This document shows positions 54,611-63,052 of a DNA stretch of 64,000 bases, piece by piece. The stretch spans positions 4,030,001 to 4,094,000 of the forward strand of contig NZ_JACCBP010000001.1 in assembly GCF_013408655.1 (NCBI RefSeq), read 5' to 3'. Position numbers and translations under genes: made by a program. This DNA comes from Pigmentiphaga litoralis (GTDB taxonomy: Bacteria; Pseudomonadota; Gammaproteobacteria; Burkholderiales; Burkholderiaceae_B). Within the stretch, counting starts at the first letter, position 1, and each line of letters opens with the position of its first letter. Under the pieces are notes generated by a model. The model was not told where the DNA came from, did not search any database, and saw only the letters and a program-made list of their open reading frames with translations.

Positions 54611-55375
54611 ATGCAGCCCATGACTTCCGCCCCCAACTGGCTCGCAGGCCGCCTGAAGAACGACGCCGGATCGGGCTTGCCCAAGTACTTGCAGCTGCGC
54701 AAGGCCATCTCCGATGCGATCGCCGACACCACCCTGACCGAAGCCGAAAAGCTGCCGGCCGAAGAGGTGCTGGTAAAAATGAGCGGGTTCAGTCTTGGCA
54801 CCGTGCAGCGTGCGCTGAGCGTGCTGGTCGATGACGGCCTGCTGACCCGCAAGCAGGGGTCGGGCACCTTCGTGGCCGACAAGGAAGCGCCCATGCGCGC
54901 GCCCTTCTATCACTGCAAATTCCTGGACGAAACGTCGGGCGAGATCCTGCCGATCTATTCGCGCATCCTGGGCCGCACGGTGGTCACCGACTCCGGTGCG
55001 TGGAGCGACCACCTGCGCGGCGACGAACACGTCTGCATCGAACGCATCTTTTCGATCAACAACGAGTTCGACGTCTACACCCGCGCGTACATCGTGCGGG
55101 GTGTCTTTCCCCTGCTGGATGATTCGCCGCTGGACACGCTGAGCGGCATCAACATCAAGGAATTGCTGGAGCGGGAATACCGGCGGCCGGCCACGCGGTT
55201 TTCGGAAAAGCTGTCGGTGAGCGTGTTTCCGCCCGCGGTCTGCAAGCTGTTGAAGCTGCCCAAGGGATCGGCGGGCGCCACCCTGGACATTTCGGCCTTT
55301 GACCGGCGTGGCGAAGCCGTCTATTTCCAGTCCTTGTCGATCCCGCCAAATCCGCGCAAGCTCGTGGTCAGCTGA
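54611..55375 (+). CDS. GntR-family regulator with UTRA domain
   Basis: A 254-residue regulator. The winged helix-turn-helix (about 15-85) shows LPKYLQLRKAISDAI, KLPAEEVLVKMSGFSLGTVQRAL and GLLTRKQGSGTFVAD; the C-terminal UTRA effector domain shows IERIFSINNEFDVYTRAYI and ends GEAVYFQSLSIPP. ATG 54611 or 54620 (MTSAPNW) are possible starts. It is divergent from the sugar-acid-like operon and upstream of a Bug/SDR pair, so it may control both sides. Confidence 0.92.
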   Translation: MQPMTSAPNWLAGRLKNDAGSGLPKYLQLRKAISDAIADTTLTEAEKLPAEEVLVKMSGFSLGTVQRALSVLVDDGLLTRKQGSGTFVADKEAPMRAPFYHCKFLDETSGEILPIYSRILGRTVVTDSGAWSDHLRGDEHVCIERIFSINNEFDVYTRAYIVRGVFPLLDDSPLDTLSGINIKELLEREYRRPATRFSEKLSVSVFPPAVCKLLKLPKGSAGATLDISAFDRRGEAVYFQSLSIPPNPRKLVVS

Positions 55376-55443
55376 CCAGGCGCGGTCAGCGCTGCATGCC
55401 CGCACCACATCTACGGGTAAACCACTACAACACGACGGGCGCA

Positions 55444-55489
55444 ATAATTTATAATTTTTTCATAAATTATATGAACTACGCGTTCATAT
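55444..55489. promoter_or_regulatory. Two overlapping AT-rich inverted repeats upstream of Bug/SDR operon
   Basis: ATAATTTAT (55444-55452) pairs with ATAAATTAT (55462-55470), and ATATGAAC (55469-55476) pairs with GTTCATAT (55482-55489); the inner ends overlap by two bases. The stretch is markedly AT-rich. It is probably a promoter with an operator ahead of the gene at 55555, possibly bound by the GntR protein or another regulator. Confidence 0.5.
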
Positions 55490-55554
55490 AAAAACGGGGA
55501 TACGGCACCACGCACCGTCGCAGGTCACCCAGACCTGTCCACTAAGGACACCCA

Positions 55555-56559
55555 ATGAAAAAAACCGCCCTTCGTCGCCCCGTTCCGCTGCTTGCAGCGT
55601 CCTTCGCCACTTCGCTGGCCGCCCTGCTGGCTCTCGCAGCACCTGCCCAGGCCGCCGATTACCCGGTGAAGCCGGTCAGGATCGTCGTGGCCTATCCTGC
55701 CGGCGGCGACACCGACGTCATCGCGCGCTGGATCGCCGAAAAGCTGGCTGCCAAGTGGGGCCAGCCCGTCGTCGTGGAAAACCGGACCGGCGCGGCCGGA
55801 TCGATCGGCAGCGCCTATGTCGCACGCGCCCCGGCCGACGGCTACACCTTGCTGGTCGCGCCGAACACCCTGGCCATCGTCCCGTATGTGCTCAAGCCCG
55901 GCAGCGGCGGCGACTACAACGCCAAGACGGACTTCACCCCCATTTCGGAAATCGGCCGCCAATCCCTCTTCATGGTGGGCGCCGATCACGCCGGACTCAA
56001 GTCGGTGGACCAGGTGGTGAAGGAAGCCCGCGCGGGCAAGGTCAACAGCTACGCCAGCCCGGGCAGCGGGTCGCCCATGCATATCCTGTCGGAACTGTTC
56101 GACCGGTCGGCCGGCATCAAGCTGACGCAGATCCCTTATCGCGGCAGCGCGCCTGCCATCGTTGATCTGGTGGGCGGCCAGGTGCCGGTCATGTATTCGA
56201 CGATCGGCCCGCTCGCGCAATACGTGGCGACCGGCAAGGTCCGCCTGCTGGGCGTGGCCGACAAGGTGCGCTCGCCCTTCGCCCCCGATATCCCGACCTT
56301 TGCGGAGCTGGGCTACAAGGACGTGGAAGTCAGCGCGTGGCAAGCCATTCTCGGCCCGCGCGGCCTGCCGCCCGAAGTCGTCCAGAAGGTCAACCTGGCC
56401 GTCAACGACATCCTGAAGATGCCTGACGTGGTCGATCGCATGAAGGCGCTGGCCATCCTGCCGACCGGCGGCACCCCCGATCAGATGGGCGCGGTGATCA
56501 GCGCGGAAGACGCCCGCTACGGCAAGATCATCAAGGACTTCGGCATTCGTGCCGACTGA
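55555..56559 (+). CDS. Bug/TctC-family tripartite tricarboxylate receptor
   Basis: A 334-residue receptor. It has a Sec signal ending AQAAD, then YPVKPVRIVVAYPAGGDTD, ENRTGAAGSIG, a PADGYTLLVAP loop and QIPYRGSAPAIVDLVGG. It heads a rightward pair with an SDR gene (12-bp gap), controlled from the AT-rich region upstream. Confidence 0.94.
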   Translation: MKKTALRRPVPLLAASFATSLAALLALAAPAQAADYPVKPVRIVVAYPAGGDTDVIARWIAEKLAAKWGQPVVVENRTGAAGSIGSAYVARAPADGYTLLVAPNTLAIVPYVLKPGSGGDYNAKTDFTPISEIGRQSLFMVGADHAGLKSVDQVVKEARAGKVNSYASPGSGSPMHILSELFDRSAGIKLTQIPYRGSAPAIVDLVGGQVPVMYSTIGPLAQYVATGKVRLLGVADKVRSPFAPDIPTFAELGYKDVEVSAWQAILGPRGLPPEVVQKVNLAVNDILKMPDVVDRMKALAILPTGGTPDQMGAVISAEDARYGKIIKDFGIRAD

Positions 56560-56571
56560 CGGGGTCCGGCA

Positions 56572-57336
56572 ATGAACGACACGACAACACAGGACGGCGC
56601 GACGGCACCGGGTCCGGAAGTCGCCTTCGTCACCGGCGCCGCATCCGGCATCGGCCTGGCGACGGCCACGCGGCTGGCGCGTGCCGGCTACCGGGTCGCG
56701 CTCGTGGACCTGGACGCGGGCAAGACAGCCGCGGCCGAAGCCGACCTGAAGGCGCTCGGGCTGAACGTGAAGGGCTATGCGCTGAACGTGTGCGACCGCG
56801 CGGCCGTCAGCCGCATGATGGACGACGAAGGCCGGGTCGACGTGGTGGTGTGCGCGGCCGGCGTGTACACACCGCGCCTGGTGGACGAGATCACGGAAGA
56901 CGACTTCCGGCGGACGCTGGACGTCAATGTGATCGGCGTCTTCATTCCCGCGCAGGAAGGCGCACGGCGCATGAAGGCCGGCGGCCGCATCGTGACGGTA
57001 TCGTCACGGGGTGCGCTGGGGGGCTTCGGGTTTGCGGACTATGTGGCGTCCAAGGCAGGGGTGATTGGTTTGACCCGTGCCATGGCGTTGGAATTGCGGA
57101 CTCGCAAGATTGCCGTGAACTCGATCGCACCGGGCTTTACCGACACGCCCATGACCCGGACGATGCCGCCCGATCAATACGCCAAGGCCGTGTCGCTGGA
57201 GCCCAGCGGCGGCGCTGCGCAGCCCGACGACATTGCGGTGGCGATCGAATTTTTCGCGTCGCCCGCCACCCGCTTCATCACAGGACAGACCCTGTTCGTG
57301 GATGGCGGCAAATCGCTGGGCGGGCTGGGGATCTGA
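56572..57336 (+). CDS. Short-chain dehydrogenase/reductase
   Basis: A 254-residue SDR. VTGAASGIGLATA is the cofactor loop, VALVDLD suggests NAD(H) preference, CAAGVY stands where NNAG is usual, SSRGALGG has the catalytic serine, and the catalytic Tyr-Lys is in YVASKAG (YxxxK). The end is ITGQTLFVDGGKSLGG. The classical NNAG being replaced by CAAG is a mild deviation. It is co-transcribed with the Bug gene; the substrate is probably a hydroxy-acid or its alcohol. Confidence 0.93.
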   Translation: MNDTTTQDGATAPGPEVAFVTGAASGIGLATATRLARAGYRVALVDLDAGKTAAAEADLKALGLNVKGYALNVCDRAAVSRMMDDEGRVDVVVCAAGVYTPRLVDEITEDDFRRTLDVNVIGVFIPAQEGARRMKAGGRIVTVSSRGALGGFGFADYVASKAGVIGLTRAMALELRTRKIAVNSIAPGFTDTPMTRTMPPDQYAKAVSLEPSGGAAQPDDIAVAIEFFASPATRFITGQTLFVDGGKSLGGLGI

Positions 57337-57342
57337 TCCGCC

Positions 57343-57618
57343 TTATTGCGCGATGACGATGGCGCTGCGCTCTTCGTGGCTGCCGATGCCGGCAGCCACT
57401 TCCACCAGCCTTTCCTTGCCGGTGTAGTAGCGGTCCAGGCGCCAGTCGCTTAGTACTTCGAGCGCGAGTTCGAACGAATCGAGCTTCATTTCATACAACT
57501 CGTGCAGCGGAAAATCTTCATTCGATTGCAAGGCGACGGCCAGCTTGGCCAGCGTCTTGGCATCCTGCTTTTCGGGGTGTTCCGAGATGTACTTCCGGGC
57601 TTTCTTGATCGCGCGCAT
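57343..57618 (-). CDS. Small conserved hypothetical protein
   Basis: A 91-residue, mostly helical and charged protein (MRAIKKARKYISEHPEKQD; AKTLAKLAVALQ; ELYEMKLDSFELALEVLSDWRLDRYY). AGGAAC lies nine bases before ATG 57618. A longer frame to 57690 begins in non-coding-like sequence. No domain is recognised. It is convergent with the SDR gene and six bases from its stop. Confidence 0.7.
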   Translation of the reverse strand: MRAIKKARKYISEHPEKQDAKTLAKLAVALQSNEDFPLHELYEMKLDSFELALEVLSDWRLDRYYTGKERLVEVAAGIGSHEERSAIVIAQ

Positions 57619-57809
57619 GACGGATGTTCCTGTTCGGTTGGACGACGGCGACCCCCGCAAATACCGGTCCCAAAAAGATGAACTTTTCATGACTTGTCAT
57701 GGAGAGAACCTGCCGTGTCCATTGCCGCGGCAGGCTGCCGCGGCGTGGTACAGCAGAGTATCCCTAACCGTGCAAACGGCCCGTCATCCTTACGGACGAT
57801 GGTGGCCGA

Positions 57810-58319
57810 TCAGCCTTGCACGACCTCGTATTTGTCGCGCTTCACGCCCAGCAGATTGATGCCTTCGATGCGCAGCAGGCGGGTCGGACCCGAGCGGCTT
57901 GGCGCATGCAGATCGCCTTCGTTGTAGACATAGGCCGTCCCCGGCGTGAGCGCATAGTTGCGGATCGCAACGGCCTTGCCGGACTGGCCATCGTGCGCCT
58001 TTTCGATGATGCGATAGTCGGTCATGTCGGTGGTGCCCGACGCCTGCCCGTAGATCGCCCAGCTGGGTCCGTGATCGTGCGGCGAACTGCCTTTGGCGTC
58101 GTGATAGACATGCGCCAGCACACAGAATTTCAGATCCGGATCTTCGTACAGCAGGTGACGTTCCTTTTCCTGATCGGGGCGGATATTCGTCTCGACAAAT
58201 TGCGCATCGCCCGCGGCCCTTTCGACCAGTTGCTTCACGACCTCACGGCCGGCCGGGCCCGGATCGTGTTGCAGCGCGGCACGGCAATCGGCAACGAAGG
58301 CTTCAAGGGAATAGGACAT
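57810..58319 (-). CDS. Cupin protein, cysteine-dioxygenase-like
   Basis: A 169-residue cupin. LAHVYHDAKGSSPHDHGPSWAIYGQASG contains an H-D-H-x-G motif typical of iron cupins, and the second motif is YVYNEGDLHAPSRS. The arrangement resembles thiol dioxygenases such as cysteine and 3-mercaptopropionate dioxygenases, with HDH and a later His as iron ligands. It is a single gene, convergent to nothing and divergent from a LysR gene 97 bp away, which may regulate it. Confidence 0.82.
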   Translation of the reverse strand: MSYSLEAFVADCRAALQHDPGPAGREVVKQLVERAAGDAQFVETNIRPDQEKERHLLYEDPDLKFCVLAHVYHDAKGSSPHDHGPSWAIYGQASGTTDMTDYRIIEKAHDGQSGKAVAIRNYALTPGTAYVYNEGDLHAPSRSGPTRLLRIEGINLLGVKRDKYEVVQG

Positions 58320-58416
58320 GGTGCAGCGTCTCCGGTAGGGGGTCAGGCAGAGAAAGGATTATCCCCCTGCCGGGCCGACCCCTACAATGGGCCGGATCAC
58401 AGAGGCGGAGACACGC

Positions 58417-59424
58417 TTGCACCCATCCATCAACAAGGCCACGGGCATCCAGCTGGACGTCACGGCGGACCTGCACAAATGGCGCGCCTTCCTGGCCATC
58501 GCCGAACTGGGCAGCCTCACGCGCGCCGCGCTGTATCTCGATGTCGACCAGTCGGTACTGAGCCGCCGCATCAACGCGCTTGAACGCGAGTGCGGCGCAC
58601 GGCTGTTCAACCGGACCGGCCGCGGCGTCGAATTGTCGGAAGTCGGCGCGCGCATCTTTCCCAACGTGAAGCGCCTGCTGTCCGATGCGGAACAACTTGA
58701 AGCCGACATCAAGGGCGAGTCGCGCGTACCCACCGGGCAGGTCACCATTGCGTTGATCCCGTCGATCTCGAACCCGTTGATCCACAACCTGTTCGTGCGC
58801 ATGCGCGAGCGTTTTCCGGGCATCCATCTGAAGGTGCTGGAAGGGTCCAGCGGGCAGGTCGAAGAATGGCTGGCCGATGCCCGCGTCGACATTGCGATCC
58901 TGTATCGCTACGGTGCGACCTTGCCCGAAGGCGACCAGGCGCTGGCGATCGTCGACACCTACCTGATCGGCGGCAAGGGCGACCCGGTCACGCGGTCGGC
59001 CGAAGTGTCGTTCGACGTATTCGACAAGCTGCCCTTCATTCTGCCCAGCGCGCCCAATGGCCTGCGCAACGCCCTGGACCGCGCCGCCAAAGAACACAAG
59101 CTGACGCTGCAGCCGCGCATGGAAGCGGATTCCTTGCCGCTGCAAAAGCTGCTGGTGGCGCAGGACGGCCTGTACACGGTGCTGCCACTGCATGCGGTGT
59201 GGAACGAGGTGTCCGAAGGCACCCTGCAAGCCGCGAAGGTGATCGGCCCAGGCATGGCGCGCACCATTTCCATGTCCTTGTCGAAGTCGAAAGGCCCGGC
59301 GCGCGCAGTGGCCGAGGTCGCGTCCGCCATCGTGGACATCGTCAACGACATGGGGCGCAGCGGCATGTGGCACAGGCTGGACGATGCCGGTCAACCGCGC
59401 GCGGCGGCAACGGCGCAAACCTGA
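58417..59424 (+). CDS. LysR-family transcriptional regulator (TTG start likely)
   Basis: A 335-residue regulator. AFLAIAELGSLTRAALYLDVDQSVLSRRI is the helix-turn-helix and LFNRTGRGVELSEVG the wing. TTG 58417 is chosen because GGAG at 58407-58410 lies six bases upstream; the ATG at 58387 has no site. It is closely related to the LysR gene at 36839-37798. It is divergent from the cupin gene and upstream of the CMD/amidohydrolase/Bug operon, either of which it may control. Confidence 0.9.
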   Translation: MHPSINKATGIQLDVTADLHKWRAFLAIAELGSLTRAALYLDVDQSVLSRRINALERECGARLFNRTGRGVELSEVGARIFPNVKRLLSDAEQLEADIKGESRVPTGQVTIALIPSISNPLIHNLFVRMRERFPGIHLKVLEGSSGQVEEWLADARVDIAILYRYGATLPEGDQALAIVDTYLIGGKGDPVTRSAEVSFDVFDKLPFILPSAPNGLRNALDRAAKEHKLTLQPRMEADSLPLQKLLVAQDGLYTVLPLHAVWNEVSEGTLQAAKVIGPGMARTISMSLSKSKGPARAVAEVASAIVDIVNDMGRSGMWHRLDDAGQPRAAATAQT

Positions 59425-59552
59425 ATTGGCGATGGCGACATGGCCGCGGTGGCGGCCGCGCGCTACGCTAAGGACGCGGTCGCCGGCCGCGCCGCCACGG
59501 GCACATCGACGCCCGTCCTTCTGACCGCTTTCTTTGGTTCGACTCCCACGCC

Positions 59553-60122
59553 ATGCCTCGTATCACGCTGCCCTCCCCCGACACCATGAACGCCGACCAG
59601 CGCGCCGTCTACGACAAGGTCGTGAACGGTCCGCGCGGCAAGATCGAGGGCCCGTTGCGCGCGGCCCTGGTCAATGCCGAACTGGCCGATTGCTGGCAGG
59701 CCATGGGTGCCCTGCTGCGCTATCGCACCACGCTGTCGCCGCGCCATTCCGAACTCGCGATCATGGTCACGGGCCGCTATTGCCGCTCGCCCTTCGAATG
59801 GTTCGCGCACCGCCCGGCGGCTGAAAAAGCCGGGCTGGAAACCGCGATCATCGAAGACCTGCTGGCGCAGCGCACGCCCGACCTGACGGGCGCGGACCTG
59901 GCTGTCTACAGCTACGCAATGGAACTGAACCAGTACCGGTCGGTGTCGGACAAGACCCATGCGGCAGCTGTGGAAGCCTTGGGCGAACGCGGCACGGTTG
60001 AACTGACCGCACTGGTGGGCTACTACACCCTGGTCGCCATGACCCTGAACTCGCAGGAAATCCCGTTGCCCGAAGGCGTGGCCCCCGCCTTTGCGCTGCC
60101 GCAACACGAGGAACTGAAATGA
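59553..60122 (+). CDS. Carboxymuconolactone decarboxylase-family protein
   Basis: A 189-residue all-helical CMD/AhpD-fold protein. ELAIMVTGRYCRSPFEWFAH aligns with the family E(x8)CxxC(x3)H block, but only one cysteine remains (C-R-S-P-F), so peroxidase activity as in AhpD is unlikely and a decarboxylase-like role is possible. The next gene, a LigI-like amidohydrolase, starts 13 bp downstream, forming an operon for a protocatechuate-like or lactone pathway. Confidence 0.88.
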   Translation: MPRITLPSPDTMNADQRAVYDKVVNGPRGKIEGPLRAALVNAELADCWQAMGALLRYRTTLSPRHSELAIMVTGRYCRSPFEWFAHRPAAEKAGLETAIIEDLLAQRTPDLTGADLAVYSYAMELNQYRSVSDKTHAAAVEALGERGTVELTALVGYYTLVAMTLNSQEIPLPEGVAPAFALPQHEELK

Positions 60123-60135
60123 ACCTGGAGCACGT

Positions 60136-60966
60136 ATGACCCTGGATCTTGATGCCGACCTGCGTGCGGGCGGCTGGGACTGCCACACGCATGTGTTCGG
60201 TCCGTATGCCCAGTTTCCGCTGGCCGAAGACCGCAGCTACACGCCGCCCGAAGCCACGCAAGACGACTACGTGGCCCATCTGGCCCGGCTGGGACTCAAG
60301 CACGGTGTGCTGGTCCACCCCAGTGCATATGGCGAAGACGACAGCCTGCTGCGCAACGCACTGGCCGCGCATCCTGACTGGCGGGGCGTGACTGTCAAGC
60401 AGCGTGCGTCGCGCGCCGAACTGGTGGCATTGCGTGACCTGGGGGTGCGCGCTGCGCGCTTCAGCCAGCGCAGCGGTGCCGGCGCCAATTTCGCGGGCAG
60501 CGCGTCATTTGCCGACCTGCAGGCCATGGCGCCGGACCTGGCCAACGCCGGCATGCATGCTGAGCTCTGGACCGACTGCATGACGCTGGACACGCTGGCC
60601 GACTCGATCGGCAAGCTGCCGATTCCTGTCGTGATCGACCACATGGGCGGCTTCGACGTCAAGGCGGGGATTGATGCGCCGGGCTTTCGCGCCTTGCTGT
60701 CGCTGCTGGAAGGCGGCCAGGTGTGGGTCAAGCTGTGCGCCTACCGGAACACGCTGGGTGGCTCGCTGGAACAGGCGCAGCCCTTCCAGGAAGCCATGAT
60801 GGCGGCCAACCCGGACCGCCTGGTGTGGGGCAGCGACTGGCCCCATCTGCGGGTGGAACCTGCGCCCGACGCAGCCGAGCTGCTGGCCACCTTCCGCCGC
60901 TGGGCGGGCAGCGACGAGCGCGTGCGCGCCGTGCTGATCGACAACCCGGCCCGCCTGTACGCCTGA
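60136..60966 (+). CDS. Amidohydrolase-2 family protein (2-pyrone-4,6-dicarboxylate lactonase-like)
   Basis: A 276-residue TIM-barrel hydrolase. It has WDCHTHVFGPYAQFPL, the LigI-type HxH motif, and GVLVHPSAYGEDDSLLR, VIDHMGGFD and WGSDWPHLRVEP, which supplies the final aspartate. LigI opens the lactone of 2-pyrone-4,6-dicarboxylate, and close relatives act on sugar-acid lactones. With the CMD-family gene 13 bp upstream and a Bug gene downstream it likely opens a lactone derived from aromatic or sugar-acid breakdown. Confidence 0.9.
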   Translation: MTLDLDADLRAGGWDCHTHVFGPYAQFPLAEDRSYTPPEATQDDYVAHLARLGLKHGVLVHPSAYGEDDSLLRNALAAHPDWRGVTVKQRASRAELVALRDLGVRAARFSQRSGAGANFAGSASFADLQAMAPDLANAGMHAELWTDCMTLDTLADSIGKLPIPVVIDHMGGFDVKAGIDAPGFRALLSLLEGGQVWVKLCAYRNTLGGSLEQAQPFQEAMMAANPDRLVWGSDWPHLRVEPAPDAAELLATFRRWAGSDERVRAVLIDNPARLYA

Positions 60967-61118
60967 CCCCGGACTGGGCCTTCCGCCCGTTCGGCATATC
61001 TGCTTTGCTCTCCCGGCGGCTGGCTTGGCGGCCAGCTTCTGCCACCATGACGGAAAACGCGTGACCGCGAGCGTGTCCCCCACGCCCGGCCGCGACACAA
61101 CATCGTCGGGAGACAGCA

Positions 61119-62102
61119 TTGACCCACACCACACGCCGTACCTTCGTCCTGGGCGCGCTCGCGCTGCCCTTCGCGTCGCTTTCGACCCGCGCCCTGGCGC
61201 AGGCAGGCTTCCCGGATCGCCCGTTGCGCATCATCGTGCCCCTGGCGCCGGGCGGGTCGGCCGACGCGGTGTGCCGCCTGCTCAGCAATGGATTGAGCCA
61301 GGTCCTGGGACAGACCGTGGTGGTGGAAAACAAGCCGGGTGCCGGCGGCATTACGGGCCTGTCGGAAGTCGCGCGCGCCAAGCCCGACGGCTACACCCTG
61401 GGCTACTCGCTGGCGGGCGCACTGACGGTCGCACCGCACATCGCGACCCGCATGCCCTACCAGATGAGCGACCTGACGCCCGTGTCTCAAGTGGTGGCCG
61501 TGCCCGAGATCATCGTGGTCAACCCCAAGCTGGGCGTGAACACCCTGCAGGAACTGATCGCCTATGCGCGCGCCAATCCGGGCAAGGTCAACTTCGGGTC
61601 GGCCGGCAATGCCACGATCCCGCACCTGGGCGGCGAGCTGTTCAAGCGCACCGCCAAGATCGACATCGTCCACATTCCCTATCGCGGATCCGGCCCGGCA
61701 TTAAATGACCTGCTGGCCGGCCAGGTGCAGATGATGGTGTCCGACATCACCCTGGTCCGCTCGCACATTGAAGCCGGCCGCCTGATCGGCCTGGCCGTGG
61801 CGGGACCGGCCCGGGTATCCGAATTGCCCAAGGTGCCGACCACAGCCGAAGCCGGCGTGCCGGGCATGGTGGTGTCGAACTGGCACGGCATCGTCGGCCC
61901 GGCCGGCATGTCGCCCGCCCTGTTGCAGACCCTGCACGGCGCGATCCGCAAGGCGATTGCCATGCCCGAGATCAAGCAGCGCCTGGAAAAGGAAGGCGCG
62001 GATGCGGTCGCCAGTTCGTCGGCCGAGTTCGCTACCTTCCTGGCCAAGGAAAGCAGCGTGTGGGGCGGGCTGACCAAGGAACTGGGCATCAAGTGGGATT
62101 GA
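61119..62102 (+). CDS. Bug/TctC-family receptor with twin-arginine leader (TTG start)
   Basis: A 327-residue receptor. TTG 61119 follows GGGAGA (61108-61113) with good spacing. The leader TTRRTFVLGALALPF is a strong Tat motif ending TRALAQ. Bug motifs are GFPDRPLRIIVPLAPGGSAD, ENKPGAGG and HIPYRGSGPALNDLLAG. It shares one base with the start of the following hydrolase-fold gene (TGATG at 62100-62104), so the two are translationally coupled. Confidence 0.94.
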   Translation: MTHTTRRTFVLGALALPFASLSTRALAQAGFPDRPLRIIVPLAPGGSADAVCRLLSNGLSQVLGQTVVVENKPGAGGITGLSEVARAKPDGYTLGYSLAGALTVAPHIATRMPYQMSDLTPVSQVVAVPEIIVVNPKLGVNTLQELIAYARANPGKVNFGSAGNATIPHLGGELFKRTAKIDIVHIPYRGSGPALNDLLAGQVQMMVSDITLVRSHIEAGRLIGLAVAGPARVSELPKVPTTAEAGVPGMVVSNWHGIVGPAGMSPALLQTLHGAIRKAIAMPEIKQRLEKEGADAVASSSAEFATFLAKESSVWGGLTKELGIKWD

Positions 62103-63004
62103 TGTCGATGACGTCGATGCAAATTCTGGATGCGGGTGCCGCCGGCGCGATGGCTGATGCGGTAGCCGATGTTGCGGGTTCATCTGCCGTGCATGCCGCG
62201 CAGGCTGGCCTTCATTCCCTTTCCGGACATACCGTGACGCATGGCGATGTCCGAATCGCCGTTGCGACCTGCGGCAGTGGCCCGGCCATCGTGCTGCTGC
62301 CGTCGCTCGGCCGGGATGTGGAAGACTTCTTTCCGATCGCGCCGTTGCTGGCCGCGCGCGGCTATCGCGTCGTGATGCCCAGCCCGCGCGGCATGGGCGA
62401 CAGCACCGGCCCGCTGACCGGCATCACCCTGCATGACTTCGCCAACGACATTGCCGCCGTGATCGCGCACGAAGGCTCGCGGCCTGCGCTGGTCGCGGGG
62501 CATGCCTTTGGCAACTGGGTCGCGCGCAATACGGCGATCGATCATCCGGACCGGGTCGCAGGCGTGGCTGTGCTGGCGGCGGCGCACAAGGATTTCCCGC
62601 GCGAGTTGCGTGCCCATATCGATGGCGCCATGGACGTTAGCCTTGCACGGGATCTGCGGCTGGCCCATCTGCGCGCGGCCTTCTTTTCGGCGGGTGGCGA
62701 TCCGTCGCCCTGGCTCGACGGCTGGTATCCCGATGTCGCGCGCGCACAGCGCGCCGCGTCGGCCGCCACGCCGGTGGCGGGCTGGTGGACGGCGGGCAGC
62801 GTGCCCGTGCTGGACGTGCAGGCTGCCAATGATCCCTTCGCGCCCGCCAGTGGCGCGCATCTGCTGCGTGAAGAACTGGGCGGGGATCGCGTTACGGTGC
62901 GCGTGGTGGGGCCGGCGGGTCATGCCTTGCTGCCCGACCAGCCTGCGGCGGTTGCCGAAGCCCTCGCGGACTTTGCCGACAGGATCCTGCCAAAAAATCC
63001 CTAG
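62102..63004 (+). CDS. Alpha/beta-hydrolase-fold protein without nucleophile serine (GHAFG)
   Basis: A 300-residue protein. The core matches alpha/beta hydrolases: LLPSLGRDVEDF, MPSPRGMGDS and a C-terminal VGPAGHALLP histidine. However the elbow is VAGHAFGNWV with Ala135 (codon GCC) where Ser is expected. The acid loop DVQAANDPF and the histidine are kept. It may have changed chemistry, as in cofactor-free oxygenases or lyases of this fold, or bind without catalysis. Alternative starts at 62108 and 62117 exist; the TGATG overlap favours 62102. Confidence 0.88.
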   Translation: MSMTSMQILDAGAAGAMADAVADVAGSSAVHAAQAGLHSLSGHTVTHGDVRIAVATCGSGPAIVLLPSLGRDVEDFFPIAPLLAARGYRVVMPSPRGMGDSTGPLTGITLHDFANDIAAVIAHEGSRPALVAGHAFGNWVARNTAIDHPDRVAGVAVLAAAHKDFPRELRAHIDGAMDVSLARDLRLAHLRAAFFSAGGDPSPWLDGWYPDVARAQRAASAATPVAGWWTAGSVPVLDVQAANDPFAPASGAHLLREELGGDRVTVRVVGPAGHALLPDQPAAVAEALADFADRILPKNP

Positions 63005-63052
63005 ACCGCTAATCAAAAACCTATAACAACTCAATCAGAAAGAGAGACGCCC

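Noticed and set aside
55440..55500. AT-rich stretch considered as an attachment site or insertion scar
   Set aside because: No integrase, transposase, target duplication or tRNA is nearby; a promoter/operator explains it better.
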